DNA of 64,000 nucleotides from Myxococcales bacterium (lineage in GTDB: Bacteria > Myxococcota_A > Polyangia > Polyangiales > Polyangiaceae). The notes under the pieces are model-generated. The model did not search any database, had not been told where the DNA came from, and saw only the letters and a program-made list of their open reading frames with translations. How positions within the stretch are numbered: position 1 is the first letter of the stretch; each line of letters starts with the position of its first letter. Shown here piece after piece: positions 45,825-56,437 of this stretch. Made by a program: the position numbers and the translations under genes. The stretch covers positions 1 to 64,000 of the forward strand of contig JANYHK010000106.1 in NCBI GenBank assembly GCA_025359105.1, written 5' to 3'.

Positions 45825-46445
45825 CTACAGAAGCGTGTAGGTCAAGACCTCGTTCGCCCCGACGAACTCGAGCAGCGTCGTCCCGTTCACGACCGAGTAG
45901 CTCCGCTGGGTGGTGCGCGCCGTGGGGCACGTGAGGGTGAACGTCAGCGTGAAGCCAGTCGACGTGCCCGCATCGCTGGTCACCGACGAGATCGTGAACG
46001 TGCCGCCCACGTCGACCGCCGGCGCGGGGGCCGCGGACTGCGAGAGGAGCTCGAACCTGGTGCCGCCGAAGGACTGCACCTCTTGCGTTGTCACGCCCGT
46101 CGCGCCGGTGGTGCCGCCCGGACCGGTGAAGATCGTGTCCTTCGAGAGCACGTACGTCCCGTCCGCGATCGCTCCCCCCGCCGGCACCGGCACGGCCTCG
46201 GCCACCTGCTGCTGCCCGATGATCGACGCGTTCGTGAGGGCCAGCGTGTTGCACGCGCCGCCGTCGGAGCCACCGCCATCGGTCGCGCCGCCGTCCGTGG
46301 TCCCCCCACCGCTCGACCCGCGACCTCCGCCGACGACACCCCCCGCCGACGTCTCCGTGCTCGCGGGGTGATTGGACTTGGCCGAGCAGGCGCCGAGAAG
46401 GACGAGCGACGCGACGGAGCTGAGCAAGGCGATCCGTGAAAGCAT
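45825..46445 (-). CDS. putative lipoprotein with Gly/Asp-rich linker
   Basis: 206 aa. Lipobox LLGAC (Cys about residue 20), then a Gly/Ser/Asp-rich linker to about residue 65, then a small beta-rich domain (ADGTYVLSKDTIFTGPGG; ISSVTSDAGTSTGFTLTFTLTC) with a Cys pair. No family recognised. It sits upstream of imuA on the same strand but is separated by the LexA site, so probably a separate unit. Confidence 0.74.
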   Translation of the reverse strand: MLSRIALLSSVASLVLLGACSAKSNHPASTETSAGGVVGGGRGSSGGGTTDGGATDGGGSDGGACNTLALTNASIIGQQQVAEAVPVPAGGAIADGTYVLSKDTIFTGPGGTTGATGVTTQEVQSFGGTRFELLSQSAAPAPAVDVGGTFTISSVTSDAGTSTGFTLTFTLTCPTARTTQRSYSVVNGTTLLEFVGANEVLTYTLL

Positions 46446-46517
46446 GCCTCAAGGCTAGTCCGCACGACGGCAAAGGCCAGTTCCTTGCCGAGCGCGATCC
46501 CCCGCCCTTCGCGCACG

Positions 46518-48629
46518 CTACTTCTTGGGAAGCGCGTCGCCGATGCCGAACACCTGATCGGCGCCGGCCGGCACCGTGATCGTGGACGCCTTGAAGTCGT
46601 CGCCCACCGGCTCGTACGGTCCGCCCAGGCACTGCGCGAGGAACGTCTCGGCCACGGCGTTGAACGCGGTGCGGTTCGCCGGACGCGCGAAGCCGTGACC
46701 TTCGTCGGGGAAGAGCACGTAGGTGACCGGGATCTTCTTGTCCTGCATCGCCTTCACGATCTGATCGGACTCGGCCTGCTTCACGCGCGGATCGTTGGCC
46801 CCCTGCCCGATCAAGAGCGGCTTCTGGATGCTCCCGACGCGCGTGAGCGGCGAGCGCTCGGTGAGGAGCTTCTTGCCGTCGTCGGTGCGGTGATCGCCGA
46901 CGCGCTTGGCCATCTGGTCGATCTCCGCCGCCCAGTACGGCGGGATCGTCGACAGGAGCGTGACGAGGTTCGACGGGCCGACGATGTCGACGCCGCACGC
47001 GAACGTGTCCGGCGTGAACGTCATCCCCACGAGCGTCGCGTAGCCGCCGTAACTGCCGCCCATGATCGCGATCTTCGCGGGATCGGCGATTTTCTGCGCC
47101 GTGGCCCACGCGACCGCGTCGAGCAGATCGTCGTGCATCTTGCCGGCCCACTCCTTGTTGCCGGCGTTGATGAAGCTCTTGCCGAAGCCGGTCGACCCGC
47201 GGAAATTCACGCTGAGCACGGCGTACCCGCGGCTGGCCAGCCACTGGTGGGAGCGGTTGTACCCCCAGTCGTCGCGGCCCCACGGACCCCCGTGGACGAG
47301 GAGCACCGTCGGGAGCGGGCGATCGGGCCGGCCGCTCGCTTTGGGATCGGTGGCCGTCGGGAGGGTGAGGTAGCTGACCAGGTCGAGCCCATCGCGCGAC
47401 TTGACGGCGACGGGGTGCATCTTCGCGAGCTTGACCGACTCGAGCGACTTGGCGTTCGTGAAGAGGAACGTCGCCTTCTTGGTGTCGCGATCGTACCTGT
47501 AGAAGCGTACGGGGCCGTCGGACAGAACGTACGCGACGATCCAGCGCTTCTCGTCGAGCGAGCGGCTGGGGACGAGAAGATCACCGTCGGCCACCGCTGC
47601 GAGCGCGGCGAAGTCCTTCTCGAGCGACTTGTCGAGCACCTTCCAGCGCGCGCGATCGTAGGTGACGCGCACGGCCTCGATGCGCTTCTCGGTCGGGTGG
47701 CGGAGGACCTCACCGATGTCGGCCTTCTCGTCCTGGGCGATGACCCCGGTCTTGCCGGTCGCGAGGTCCACCGAGACGAGCGCGGCGGTGTTGCGACCGC
47801 GGCTGTCCTTCATGAGGACGTTCTTCTCGGCCTTGTCGAGGTCGAGCGCCTCGGTCGTGAGCGTGTCCTCCATCGGGATCTTCGACCACGTCTTCCACTC
47901 GCCCTTCGCCGCCGGAAGCGAGATCTCCTGGCTGCCGTCGGGCTGCGGCTTGAACGCGAGGCGGACCTTGAAGTGATCGTCGGTCAAGAAGCCCGCATAG
48001 CCGTCGTTCTTCTGCACGAGCGTGCGCTCGCCGGTCTTGAGATCGACGTCGTAGAGGTCGTGGTACCGCTTGTCGCGATCGTTGAGGCCGATCTGGACCT
48101 TGCCGGGGATGAGGTGGCTGAGGCCGGCGATCTGGGCGTTCACGCCGTCGAGCGGCGTGAGATCCTTGGTGGTGCTCGCCCGCAGGTCGACGCAGAAAAT
48201 GTGCCAGTTCTCGTCGCCGTCCTTGTCCTGCGCGTAGAGGATGTGATCGTTCGTGAACGCCCACTCGTAGCGGCGGATGCCGCGCTTCTTGTCTTGCGTG
48301 ACCGGCTTGGCAGACGCGACGTCATCGGCCGAGCCGACCCACACGTTGAGCACGCCGTCGACCGGCGCGAGGAACGCGAGGCGCTTGCCGTCGGGGCTGA
48401 TCTTGGGCTGCGCGTGATCGAAGTCGGCGAAGAACACCGTCCGGTGCGTCAGGCTCGCATCGGCGCGAGGCGGCGTCGCGGTCGTGACCGGCGGGGGCGC
48501 GACGGTGGCAAGCGGAGGGGCCGTGGTGGTCGTGACCGGCGGCGTCGGCGTCAGCGGCGGAGGCGCCTCGCCGCACGCGGCCGCGAGGAAGGGGAGCAGG
48601 GCGATGGCGAGGGACCGGCGGTGCGTCAT
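46518..48629 (-). CDS. S9-family (prolyl-oligopeptidase-type) serine peptidase, lipoprotein
   Basis: 703 aa. Signal with lipobox FLAAAC (Cys 19), then a Pro/Thr-rich linker to about residue 60. An N-terminal beta-propeller (DFDHAQPKISPDGKRLAFL, repeated WD-like strands) precedes a C-terminal alpha/beta hydrolase (about 430-690) with VLLVHGGPWGRDDW, nucleophile loop GGSYGGYATLVG, the GQGANDPRVKQAESDQIV acid region and DEGHGF histidine. All three catalytic elements are present. It likely cleaves peptides at the cell surface. Confidence 0.93.
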   Translation of the reverse strand: MTHRRSLAIALLPFLAAACGEAPPPLTPTPPVTTTTAPPLATVAPPPVTTATPPRADASLTHRTVFFADFDHAQPKISPDGKRLAFLAPVDGVLNVWVGSADDVASAKPVTQDKKRGIRRYEWAFTNDHILYAQDKDGDENWHIFCVDLRASTTKDLTPLDGVNAQIAGLSHLIPGKVQIGLNDRDKRYHDLYDVDLKTGERTLVQKNDGYAGFLTDDHFKVRLAFKPQPDGSQEISLPAAKGEWKTWSKIPMEDTLTTEALDLDKAEKNVLMKDSRGRNTAALVSVDLATGKTGVIAQDEKADIGEVLRHPTEKRIEAVRVTYDRARWKVLDKSLEKDFAALAAVADGDLLVPSRSLDEKRWIVAYVLSDGPVRFYRYDRDTKKATFLFTNAKSLESVKLAKMHPVAVKSRDGLDLVSYLTLPTATDPKASGRPDRPLPTVLLVHGGPWGRDDWGYNRSHQWLASRGYAVLSVNFRGSTGFGKSFINAGNKEWAGKMHDDLLDAVAWATAQKIADPAKIAIMGGSYGGYATLVGMTFTPDTFACGVDIVGPSNLVTLLSTIPPYWAAEIDQMAKRVGDHRTDDGKKLLTERSPLTRVGSIQKPLLIGQGANDPRVKQAESDQIVKAMQDKKIPVTYVLFPDEGHGFARPANRTAFNAVAETFLAQCLGGPYEPVGDDFKASTITVPAGADQVFGIGDALPKK

Positions 48630-48721
48630 GGCCGACGGTCGTACGCCAAAATCCGCCCGTCGCCCAGAGTGCAGCAGACCTCGCCGCGCTCGACAGAAGA
48701 GTGGTAAACGCCACGGGCGGC

Positions 48722-50069
<1,348 letters not shown>

Positions 50070-50083
<14 letters not shown>

Positions 50084-51281
50084 TCTCGTCAACGCCCGCC
50101 GCAAGAAGGGCGAGCTCGTCCTCGCTACGCTGAGCGACGAGGGGCGCGCGCGCGCCACGGAGCTCGCCGCCCAGGTGGTCTCGATCGTGGAGGCGCACGT
50201 GGGCCGGACGCGGGGTGAGGTGGACACGGCGCTCGCGGCGATCGACGCAGGCGCGCGGGATCGGCGGCTGAAGGACGGCCTCGTGAAGCTGGCGCTCGAT
50301 CGGTGCGAGATGGACGCCGACGTGTCGGTCGACCCCGCGGCCCTGCGCAAGGCGCTCTTCGAGCGAGCGACGCAGGCGCGGCGCGACGCCGAGAATGTGC
50401 GGGCCTTCGATCGCGCGGAGATCGTGGGCGAGATCGCGCGGGCGCACGGCCTCGAGGCCGCGGCGGTCGAGCGCGCGATCTTCGCCGACCTGCGCGAGGC
50501 GCACGAGCTTCGCCGCTTCGAGCCGACGACGCCGCGCGCCCTGGTGGCGGCGTGGGAGCACGGTCAAGCGCAGGCGGTGCTCCTGCGCGCGGTGTCGGTC
50601 ACCGTCGAGGTCACCTGCAGAGCGGCGGGCGCGGTGCGCGCGCTCTTCGGGCGCCTCAAGTTCCTTCGCCTCCTCTTCCAGATCACGAAGGGGGACGAGG
50701 CCGGCACGTTCCGCATCGTGATCGACGGGCCGTTCAGCCTCTTCGACTCGGTCACGAAGTACGGGCTGCAGCTCGCGCTGGTCTTGCCCGCGCTCGAGGC
50801 GTGCGACCGCTTCCGTCTCGAGGCGAGCGTGCGCTGGGGCAAGACGCGCGAGTCCCTCGTCTTCCGTCTGGCGGGCGGCGCAGCGGCGGCCGCGTCCGGC
50901 GAGCTCCCGCTCCCCAGCGAGGTCGCCGCGCTCGTCGCGAGCTGGAACGAAGCGCGTTCCGGCTGGAAGGTGGCGCCATCCGCCGACGTTCTCGATCTGC
51001 CTGGTGTCGGCGTGTGCGTCCCCGACCTGGTCTTCGAGAAGAACGGCGCGCGCGTGCACCTCGAGGTGATGGGCTACTGGAGCCGCGACGCGGTGTGGCG
51101 GCGGGTCGAGCTGGTGGAGAAGGGCCTCGCCGAGCGCGTGCTCTTCGCCGTGAGCGCGCGCCTGCGCGTGGGCGAAGAGGCCCTGAGCGACGCCCACGCG
51201 AGCGCGCTCTACGTGTACAAGGGCCAGCTCTCCCCGCGGGCCATCGAGGAGCGCCTCGACAGGCTCGCCGCGCGGGGGTGA
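50070..51281 (+). CDS. Bax1-like (DUF790) nuclease, partner of XPB
   Basis: 403 aa of the DUF790 family; in archaea Bax1 binds XPB and acts as its nuclease. The N-terminus is MLTADLVNARRKKGELVLATL. A central FxRLKFLRLLFQI region is followed by a C-terminal nuclease-like core with VPDLVFEKNGARVHLEVMGYWSR, the Asp and Glu expected for a PD-(D/E)xK-like site. ATG 50070 lies inside the helicase gene, which implies coupling. Probable role: unwinding and incision at damaged or bubble DNA (from archaeal work; untested here). Confidence 0.9.
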
Positions 51282-51305
51282 CGGGCAGCACGCTGCCCCC
51301 CCGGC

Positions 51306-52358
51306 TCAGCCCGGGTGCTGCATCCACCACGTCCGAGCGACGGCCTGCACGATCGGGATGCGGAACGCCGGATTCGGGTGGCTCCGCAAGAAGCCGATCG
51401 GGTTGAGCGGCGAGACGCCGGCGGCGCGCTCCATTCGCGCGAAGTAGTCGAGGAGCGCGAAGGCGCCGGCCTCGGTCCAGCGGAAGCCCATCCCCATGCG
51501 CGCGCGGCCAGTGTCGAGCACGTTGACGCAGCCGGCGCCGTCGGCGGCGACCTCGTTGGGTTGGTTCAGCCCGGGCAAGATGTTCGTCACGAGGTTCGCG
51601 AGGCCCGCGGGGCTGGGCCCGCCCGTCATCGCTTGCCCGTTCGCGCAGCCGGTGTGACCCAGGTAGTGATGCCCGAGCTCGTGCCCGAAGGTGAAGGCGA
51701 CGATGTCGTCGTAGATCTCGTGCGCGCGTGAGAGGCGCCGCGGGTCAGCGAGCGCCTGGGGCGGGATGATTCCAGGCGGCAGCGCGGGGCTCGCCTTGTC
51801 GCTCTTGACGAGCTGGGGGATGACGACGCTCGCGTATTGCTCGTAGGTCTTCGTGCCATAGAGCTCGTCGGTCGCCTTGGTCTGCGCGATGGCGTCGACC
51901 GCTTCGAGCAGGCCCTCGGTGCCGGCCAGGTACGGGGCCCCCTTCTCGTCGCACCCCGCGAAGGCGTTTACCTCGTTGGGGTTCGGATCGAAGACGAGCG
52001 GGATCCCGCGCACGCGGGCGGCGTTCGTCGGCGAGAGGGACGCGATGAGCTCGGCCAGGACGCTGCGCACCTCGTTCTGCCACGCGACGGGGCCGACGAG
52101 CGGAAGAAGGAGGGGGCGCTGCGGCGCCGGCTGAGGCTGCGGTTGCGGTTGCGGTTGCGGTTGCGGTTGCGGCGCCGGGTACGGCTGCTGCGGGTACTGC
52201 TGCGGGTATTGCTGCGGGTATTGCTGCGGGTACTGCTGCGGGTACTGCTGCGGGTACTGCCGCGGCTGAGGCGGCGGGGTCTGGGAGGACGAGCCCGCGC
52301 ACGCGGCGAGCAGGAGCGCCGGCACGGCGAGCAAGCGGGAAAGGCGCAGCGGCTTCAT
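51306..52358 (-). CDS. M48-like zinc metallopeptidase lipoprotein with YPQQ repeats
   Basis: 350 aa. Lipobox LLAAC (Cys about 20), then a low-complexity spacer of about six YPQQ and seven PQ repeats (to about residue 80), then a peptidase domain with FTFGHELGHHYLGH and NEVAADGAG, the two His, Glu and distal Glu of gluzincins. The C-terminus carries a conserved-looking RSHPNPAFR as in M48 enzymes. ATG 52358 chosen over GTG 52367. It is probably anchored in the envelope with the spacer crossing to the substrate. It is convergent with the nuclease gene. Confidence 0.84.
   Translation of the reverse strand: MKPLRLSRLLAVPALLLAACAGSSSQTPPPQPRQYPQQYPQQYPQQYPQQYPQQYPQQPYPAPQPQPQPQPQPQPQPAPQRPLLLPLVGPVAWQNEVRSVLAELIASLSPTNAARVRGIPLVFDPNPNEVNAFAGCDEKGAPYLAGTEGLLEAVDAIAQTKATDELYGTKTYEQYASVVIPQLVKSDKASPALPPGIIPPQALADPRRLSRAHEIYDDIVAFTFGHELGHHYLGHTGCANGQAMTGGPSPAGLANLVTNILPGLNQPNEVAADGAGCVNVLDTGRARMGMGFRWTEAGAFALLDYFARMERAAGVSPLNPIGFLRSHPNPAFRIPIVQAVARTWWMQHPG
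52134..52261. repeat. coding microsatellites: 6-bp (PQ) and 12-bp (YPQQ) tandem repeats
   Basis: A GGTTGC-type hexamer tract (about 52134-52171) and six tandem dodecamers of the form TGCTGCGGGTAC/T (about 52187-52261) encode the spacer of the metallopeptidase lipoprotein. Copies are nearly identical, so length variation by slippage in multiples of three is expected. Confidence 0.8.
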
Positions 52359-52421
52359 CGGAATCACGTCAGGAAGATAGCCCGCGCCTCGCCAAATAGC
52401 GCGCCCGGAACGCGCACGAGG

Positions 52422-54179
52422 TCACGAGTCCCCGAGAGCCCCGGGCGGCAAGCTGACCGCGCCGGCGCCGGCGACGCCGCGTAGCGCGTTCATGAACGAG
52501 CGCGCGTCCTGGAAGCGGTCCTCGGGCGGGGGCGCGACGGCGCGAGAGATGATCGCCTTCCAGTCCGGTGGGATGACGACGCTCTGAACGCCGCTCTCTG
52601 CGATGCCGGGCGCCATCGACGGCTGACGCCACAGCTCGCCCGGCGACGTCGGCGGCGGCTCGCCGGTGAGGCACTCGTAGAGCACCGCGCCGAGTGCGAA
52701 GATGTCGCTGCGCGCGTCGACCGTGCCACCCTCGGTCTGCTCAGGCGACATGTACCCCGGCGTGCCGACGGGCGCGCCCATGTTGGTGATGCGCGTCTCC
52801 TCCCACTCGACGCGCGCGATGCCGAAGTCGAGGAGCTTCACGCGTTCGGTCGTGGGATCCTCGTCCACCGGGCACAGAAAGATGTTCGACGGCTTCACGT
52901 CGCGGTGCACGACGCCGGCCGCGTGGACGGCCCCGAGCGCGTCGGCGATCTGCAGCGCGAACGGCAAGAGCTCCGCCGGTGTGAGGCGCCCTTTGGTCTT
53001 CAGCCGCGTCGCCAGCGACTCGCCGGCGAGCAGCTCCATCACCATGTACGACGTGCCGTCGGCGAGGTGGCCGTGGTCGAGCACCTCGACGACGTTCGGG
53101 TGCCACGCCAGGCCCAGCGCCTCGGCCTCGCGGCGCAGGCGATCCGATGCGACCGCGTCGTGCGCCGCCGCAGCGCGCAGGAGCTTGATCGCCACCGGGA
53201 CCCCGTCTGCGTTGCGCACGGCCTCGTAGATGACGCCGCTGGCCCCGGAGCCCATGCGCTGGCGGATCTTGTATTGCCCGGCGACGACGGTGCCGACGAG
53301 ATCGCCGGCCGCTTCGCGCTCGGGGTTGTCGCGCAAGTGGAGCCCGCGCTCGAGCGCGTTCACGCGGGCGCCCTGCGCGGCGGTCTCGGCCCGGCGCGTG
53401 CGGTCCCGCGCCCACGCGGCGCCCAGCAGCGCTCCGGCGCAGCTCGCGACGGCGAGCGCAGTCTCGGTGCCGATCGTCGGATGCAAGAGGACGGGCAGCG
53501 CCAACAGGCCGGCGCCGATCAGGCCGCCCAGGGCGATCGCGCGCGGCGCGCTGGGGACCGACCACCTCACCTCGAAGGTCTGCGCGACGATGCCCGTGTC
53601 GCTGGAGGTCGAGGCGTTCGCGACGACCTCGACATTCGAATAGCCGTAGAGCGCCGGGACCGCGCGCAGCTCGGCGGCGCGCTGCGCCCCGAGGAGACCG
53701 TCCGTCTCGAGCGCCGGATCGTGCGCGAGGATCACGCGCCCCCGCCACAGCCCACGCCGCGCCTCCGTCGTCTCCCAGCGGGTCGTTCTGCCGTATTCGC
53801 TGTCGGCGCCTTCGAGCTTCGGGAACGCCTCTTCCGGGCCGTTGGCGCCACGCAGCGTCCGCATCCACACGCCGATGTTGTCCGGCTCGAGCAAGCGGGA
53901 CCACGACGCCGCCACCGCCTCGCGCGACGTGAGCGCAACGAACGCGACGAGCCCCTTGTGCAAGGTCGAGAGCGGCAACTGCCGGGTCTCGTCCTCGAGA
54001 TCGTCGCGATCGACGCCTATCTCCTCGAGCCACGCGTCAGCGACGGTCATCCCCTTCTGTGCCTCCAGCTCCTTGGCCAGGGCCTTGAGCTTCGAGGCGG
54101 TGCACTGCCCCGCGGGGAAGGTACGGCGGTTCACGGAGATCCCTTGTCCGAAGCATCGCACCAAAGGCGCGCGCGCCAT
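52422..54179 (-). CDS. Ser/Thr kinase with N-terminal sensor-like domain and mid-protein TM hairpin
   Basis: 585 aa. Residues about 1-200 form a soluble alpha/beta domain (VRCFGQGISVNRRTFPAG; NIGVWMRTLRGANGPEEAFP) resembling myxobacterial DUF2378-type sensors, by feel only. Two close hydrophobic helices (about 212-230 and 236-255) then lead to a Hanks kinase (about 285-560): GSGASGVIYEAV, VAIKLL, VVHRDVKPSNIFL, LDFGIARV, GTPGYMSPEQ. Both soluble parts would be cytoplasmic. ATG 54179 has GAGG upstream. It is divergent from a dual-receiver protein (84 bp). Confidence 0.88.
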   Translation of the reverse strand: MARAPLVRCFGQGISVNRRTFPAGQCTASKLKALAKELEAQKGMTVADAWLEEIGVDRDDLEDETRQLPLSTLHKGLVAFVALTSREAVAASWSRLLEPDNIGVWMRTLRGANGPEEAFPKLEGADSEYGRTTRWETTEARRGLWRGRVILAHDPALETDGLLGAQRAAELRAVPALYGYSNVEVVANASTSSDTGIVAQTFEVRWSVPSAPRAIALGGLIGAGLLALPVLLHPTIGTETALAVASCAGALLGAAWARDRTRRAETAAQGARVNALERGLHLRDNPEREAAGDLVGTVVAGQYKIRQRMGSGASGVIYEAVRNADGVPVAIKLLRAAAAHDAVASDRLRREAEALGLAWHPNVVEVLDHGHLADGTSYMVMELLAGESLATRLKTKGRLTPAELLPFALQIADALGAVHAAGVVHRDVKPSNIFLCPVDEDPTTERVKLLDFGIARVEWEETRITNMGAPVGTPGYMSPEQTEGGTVDARSDIFALGAVLYECLTGEPPPTSPGELWRQPSMAPGIAESGVQSVVIPPDWKAIISRAVAPPPEDRFQDARSFMNALRGVAGAGAVSLPPGALGDS

Positions 54180-54263
54180 AGCCCAGCCTCGCGGGCATGT
54201 GGGCGCGCGTGTGCGCAACCACGTGGCCTACAGCTCCGGCCCGCCTGGCCGTTCACCGAGTCG

Positions 54264-55136
54264 ATGTCCGCCCACGCCTCCCCCGTCGTCGTCGTCGTCG
54301 TCGAGGACGACGTGGCGATTCGCGGGTTCGCCTCGCACGTGCTCAGGAAGCGCGGCTTCACGGTGCTCGAGGCGGCCACCGCTGAGGTCGCGCTGGTGGT
54401 CCTGGGGACGCTCGAGCGAGGCGTCGCGCCGGTGATCCTCTCCGACAAGTGCCTACCGGGGATGACCGGCCTCGACATGATCGAGCGCGCCGCCGACGTG
54501 GTCGAGGACTTCGAGGTCATCCTCATGACCGCGTTCGCCGATCACGAGGCCCTGATGCGGAGCGTGGAGCTTGGCGTGTTTCGGTGCATCACCAAGCCGT
54601 TCCACGTCGACGATCTCGTGAGCGCCATCACGGCGGCGCGCGATCTCCTCGTCGAGCGCTGCGCGGCGCGCGCCCAGGCGCACTCACTCGAGGAGCGCAA
54701 CGCGGCGCTCGAGCAGGAGCTGAAGGAGCGCGTGAGACGCCCGGCGGCCCGCCCCCTGCGCCACGGCGCGCTGCCCGCGGGGCTACGGATCCTCTTCGTG
54801 GACGACGACGCGCTCGTGCAGCGAGCCTACTCGCGTCTGTTCCCGCGCCAGAGCGTGCGCCTGTCGACGAGCCCGCAGGCGGCGCTCGAGAGCATCCTCG
54901 GCGACCCACCCGACATCATCGTCTGCGATCTGCACATGCCGGAGATGGACGGCTTCACCTTCTACGAGAAGCTCGCCGAGATCGCGCCCAACCTCGCCGC
55001 GCGCGTCGTCTTCGTGTCCGCCGCCGAGGTCCCCCCCGCGCGCGCGTCGAGCCTGACGCCCAAGGTGCCGCTCGTCCGCAAACCCTTCCAGGCCGCCGAG
55101 CTCGAAGGCATGGTCCTGCAGCTCCTGGCGTCGTAG
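54264..55136 (+). CDS. dual-receiver response regulator
   Basis: 290 aa with two CheY-like receiver domains joined by a helical linker and no output domain. Receiver 1 (about 8-125): VVVEDDVAIR, phospho-Asp in ILSDKCLPGMTG, LMTAF and TKPF. Receiver 2 (about 170-290): FVDDDALVQRA, VCDLHMPEMDG, VSAAE and RKPF. Both keep the acidic pocket, phospho-Asp, Thr/Ser and Lys. It is likely a phosphorelay hub. No histidine kinase is adjacent; the divergent Ser/Thr kinase is a possible partner. Confidence 0.9.
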   Translation: MSAHASPVVVVVVEDDVAIRGFASHVLRKRGFTVLEAATAEVALVVLGTLERGVAPVILSDKCLPGMTGLDMIERAADVVEDFEVILMTAFADHEALMRSVELGVFRCITKPFHVDDLVSAITAARDLLVERCAARAQAHSLEERNAALEQELKERVRRPAARPLRHGALPAGLRILFVDDDALVQRAYSRLFPRQSVRLSTSPQAALESILGDPPDIIVCDLHMPEMDGFTFYEKLAEIAPNLAARVVFVSAAEVPPARASSLTPKVPLVRKPFQAAELEGMVLQLLAS

Positions 55137-55163
55137 AGACCCGTTCCGCGCTACGTTCCCGGC

Positions 55164-56430
55164 ATGCCGGAGGCGCTGCTCCAAGGGGCGATCGTGCGTC
55201 GCGTCGATCTGGCGGACGCGGTGGCGGCGCTCGAGGTGCGGGCCCCCGGCGAGACGGTCGTGCTCCTCGTAGGGATAGCGCGCGGCCTGCGCGGCGTCGG
55301 AATCGTCTCGAGCGAACAGCGACGCGCGGCGTGGGAGACGCGCTTGCCCGCAGGCGCGCCGCGGACACGCGGCAGCGCGGGGACGCGCATAGAGGGAGGG
55401 CGCGTGGCGGGGCTGTCGCCGCGGGCGGTCGCGATCGAAGCGGGAGGCGCGGGGCTGCTCGTGACGTTGGGCCCCGTGCGCGTCGCCGTCGTCGAGGGCG
55501 GCGTGGAGTCACCCGACGGCGAGGAGACGCGCGCCGCCTACGAGGCGCGCGGCACGGAGCTGCTCGCGGCGCTGCGCGCGGAGGCGCACGAGCGAATGCG
55601 CGACGGGGTCGCGCGCGCCATCCACCGAGGCACCCTGAAGATCGAGCGGCGCATCAGCGCGATGCGCGGAGATCTCGCGCGCCTCGCCGACGCGGAGGCC
55701 CTGGCCGCGCAGGCGCAGTGGCTCATCGCCGCCGCCGTGCGCGCGCCGCGCGGCGCGACCTCGCTCGAGGTCACCGACTGGTCGAGCGGCGAGGCCCGCC
55801 CGCTCGTCGTGCCCCTCGACCCCGCCAAGCCCGCGCGCGCGCAGGTCGACGCGATGTTCCAGCGCGCGCGGCGCCTCAAGCGCGGCGCACAGATCGCCGA
55901 GGAGCGCATCGCCAAGGCGCAGGGGATCGTGGCCGGCCGCGCTGCAAGCCGCGTTCGCCAGGGCCCGCGCCCTCGCGCCCAAGGACGTGGCGCTCGACGC
56001 GTCGCCGCAGGGCTCCACCGCCGCCCCCAAGCAGGTCAAGAGCGCGCCGTTTCGCACCTTCGTGACACCGACCGGCGCGCGCGTCCTCGTCGGGAAGGGG
56101 GCGGCGCAGAACGATCAGCTCACCTTTCAGAACTCCCGTCCGCACGATCTGTGGCTCCACGCGAAGGGGCGAACCGGCGCGCACGTCGTGGTTCCCCTCG
56201 CGAAGAACACGACGTGCCCGGCCGATCTGCTCGTCGACGCCGCGCACCTCGCCGCGCACTTCTCGGAGGCGCGCGGCGAGGCCGTGGTCGAGGTGCAGTA
56301 CACGCCGCGGCGCTACCTGCGAAAGCCCAGAGGGAGCGCGCCGGGGCTGGTGGTCGTGGAGCGGGAGAAGGTGCTGGCGGTGCGGCTGGAGGCCGGGAGA
56401 GTGGAGAGGTTGATCGAGGGGGAGGAGTAG
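55164..56430 (+). pseudogene. NFACT (RqcH/Rqc2/FbpA)-like protein, frameshifted
   Basis: Two reading frames make one protein. From ATG 55164 the frame reads an N-terminal MutM-like region and a coiled coil (ERRISAMRGDLARLADAEALAAQ, RRLKRGAQIAEERIAKAQG) up to about 55930. The other frame then continues (AALQAAFARARALAPKDVALD) into an NFACT-R domain (FRTFVTPTGARVLVGKGAAQNDQL, HDLWLHAKGRTGAHVVVPL). One base too many around GGCCGGCCGCGC (55931-55940) separates them. The total of about 420 residues is shorter than typical NFACT proteins. Either a broken gene or a sequencing error; programmed shifting cannot be excluded. Confidence 0.78.
55987..56430 (+). CDS. NFACT-R domain segment (3' part of the frameshifted NFACT gene)
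   Basis: 147-residue frame from GTG 55987 containing the complete NFACT-R RNA-binding domain, with YT(P)RRYLRKPRG and the conserved His-Asp-x-Trp-Leu-His block. In ribosome quality control this domain binds tRNA/ribosome. It could be translated alone only if an internal start is used. More likely it is the rear part of the gene starting at 55164. Confidence 0.6.
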   Translation: MALDASPQGSTAAPKQVKSAPFRTFVTPTGARVLVGKGAAQNDQLTFQNSRPHDLWLHAKGRTGAHVVVPLAKNTTCPADLLVDAAHLAAHFSEARGEAVVEVQYTPRRYLRKPRGSAPGLVVVEREKVLAVRLEAGRVERLIEGEE

Positions 56431-56437
56431 CGCGCCG

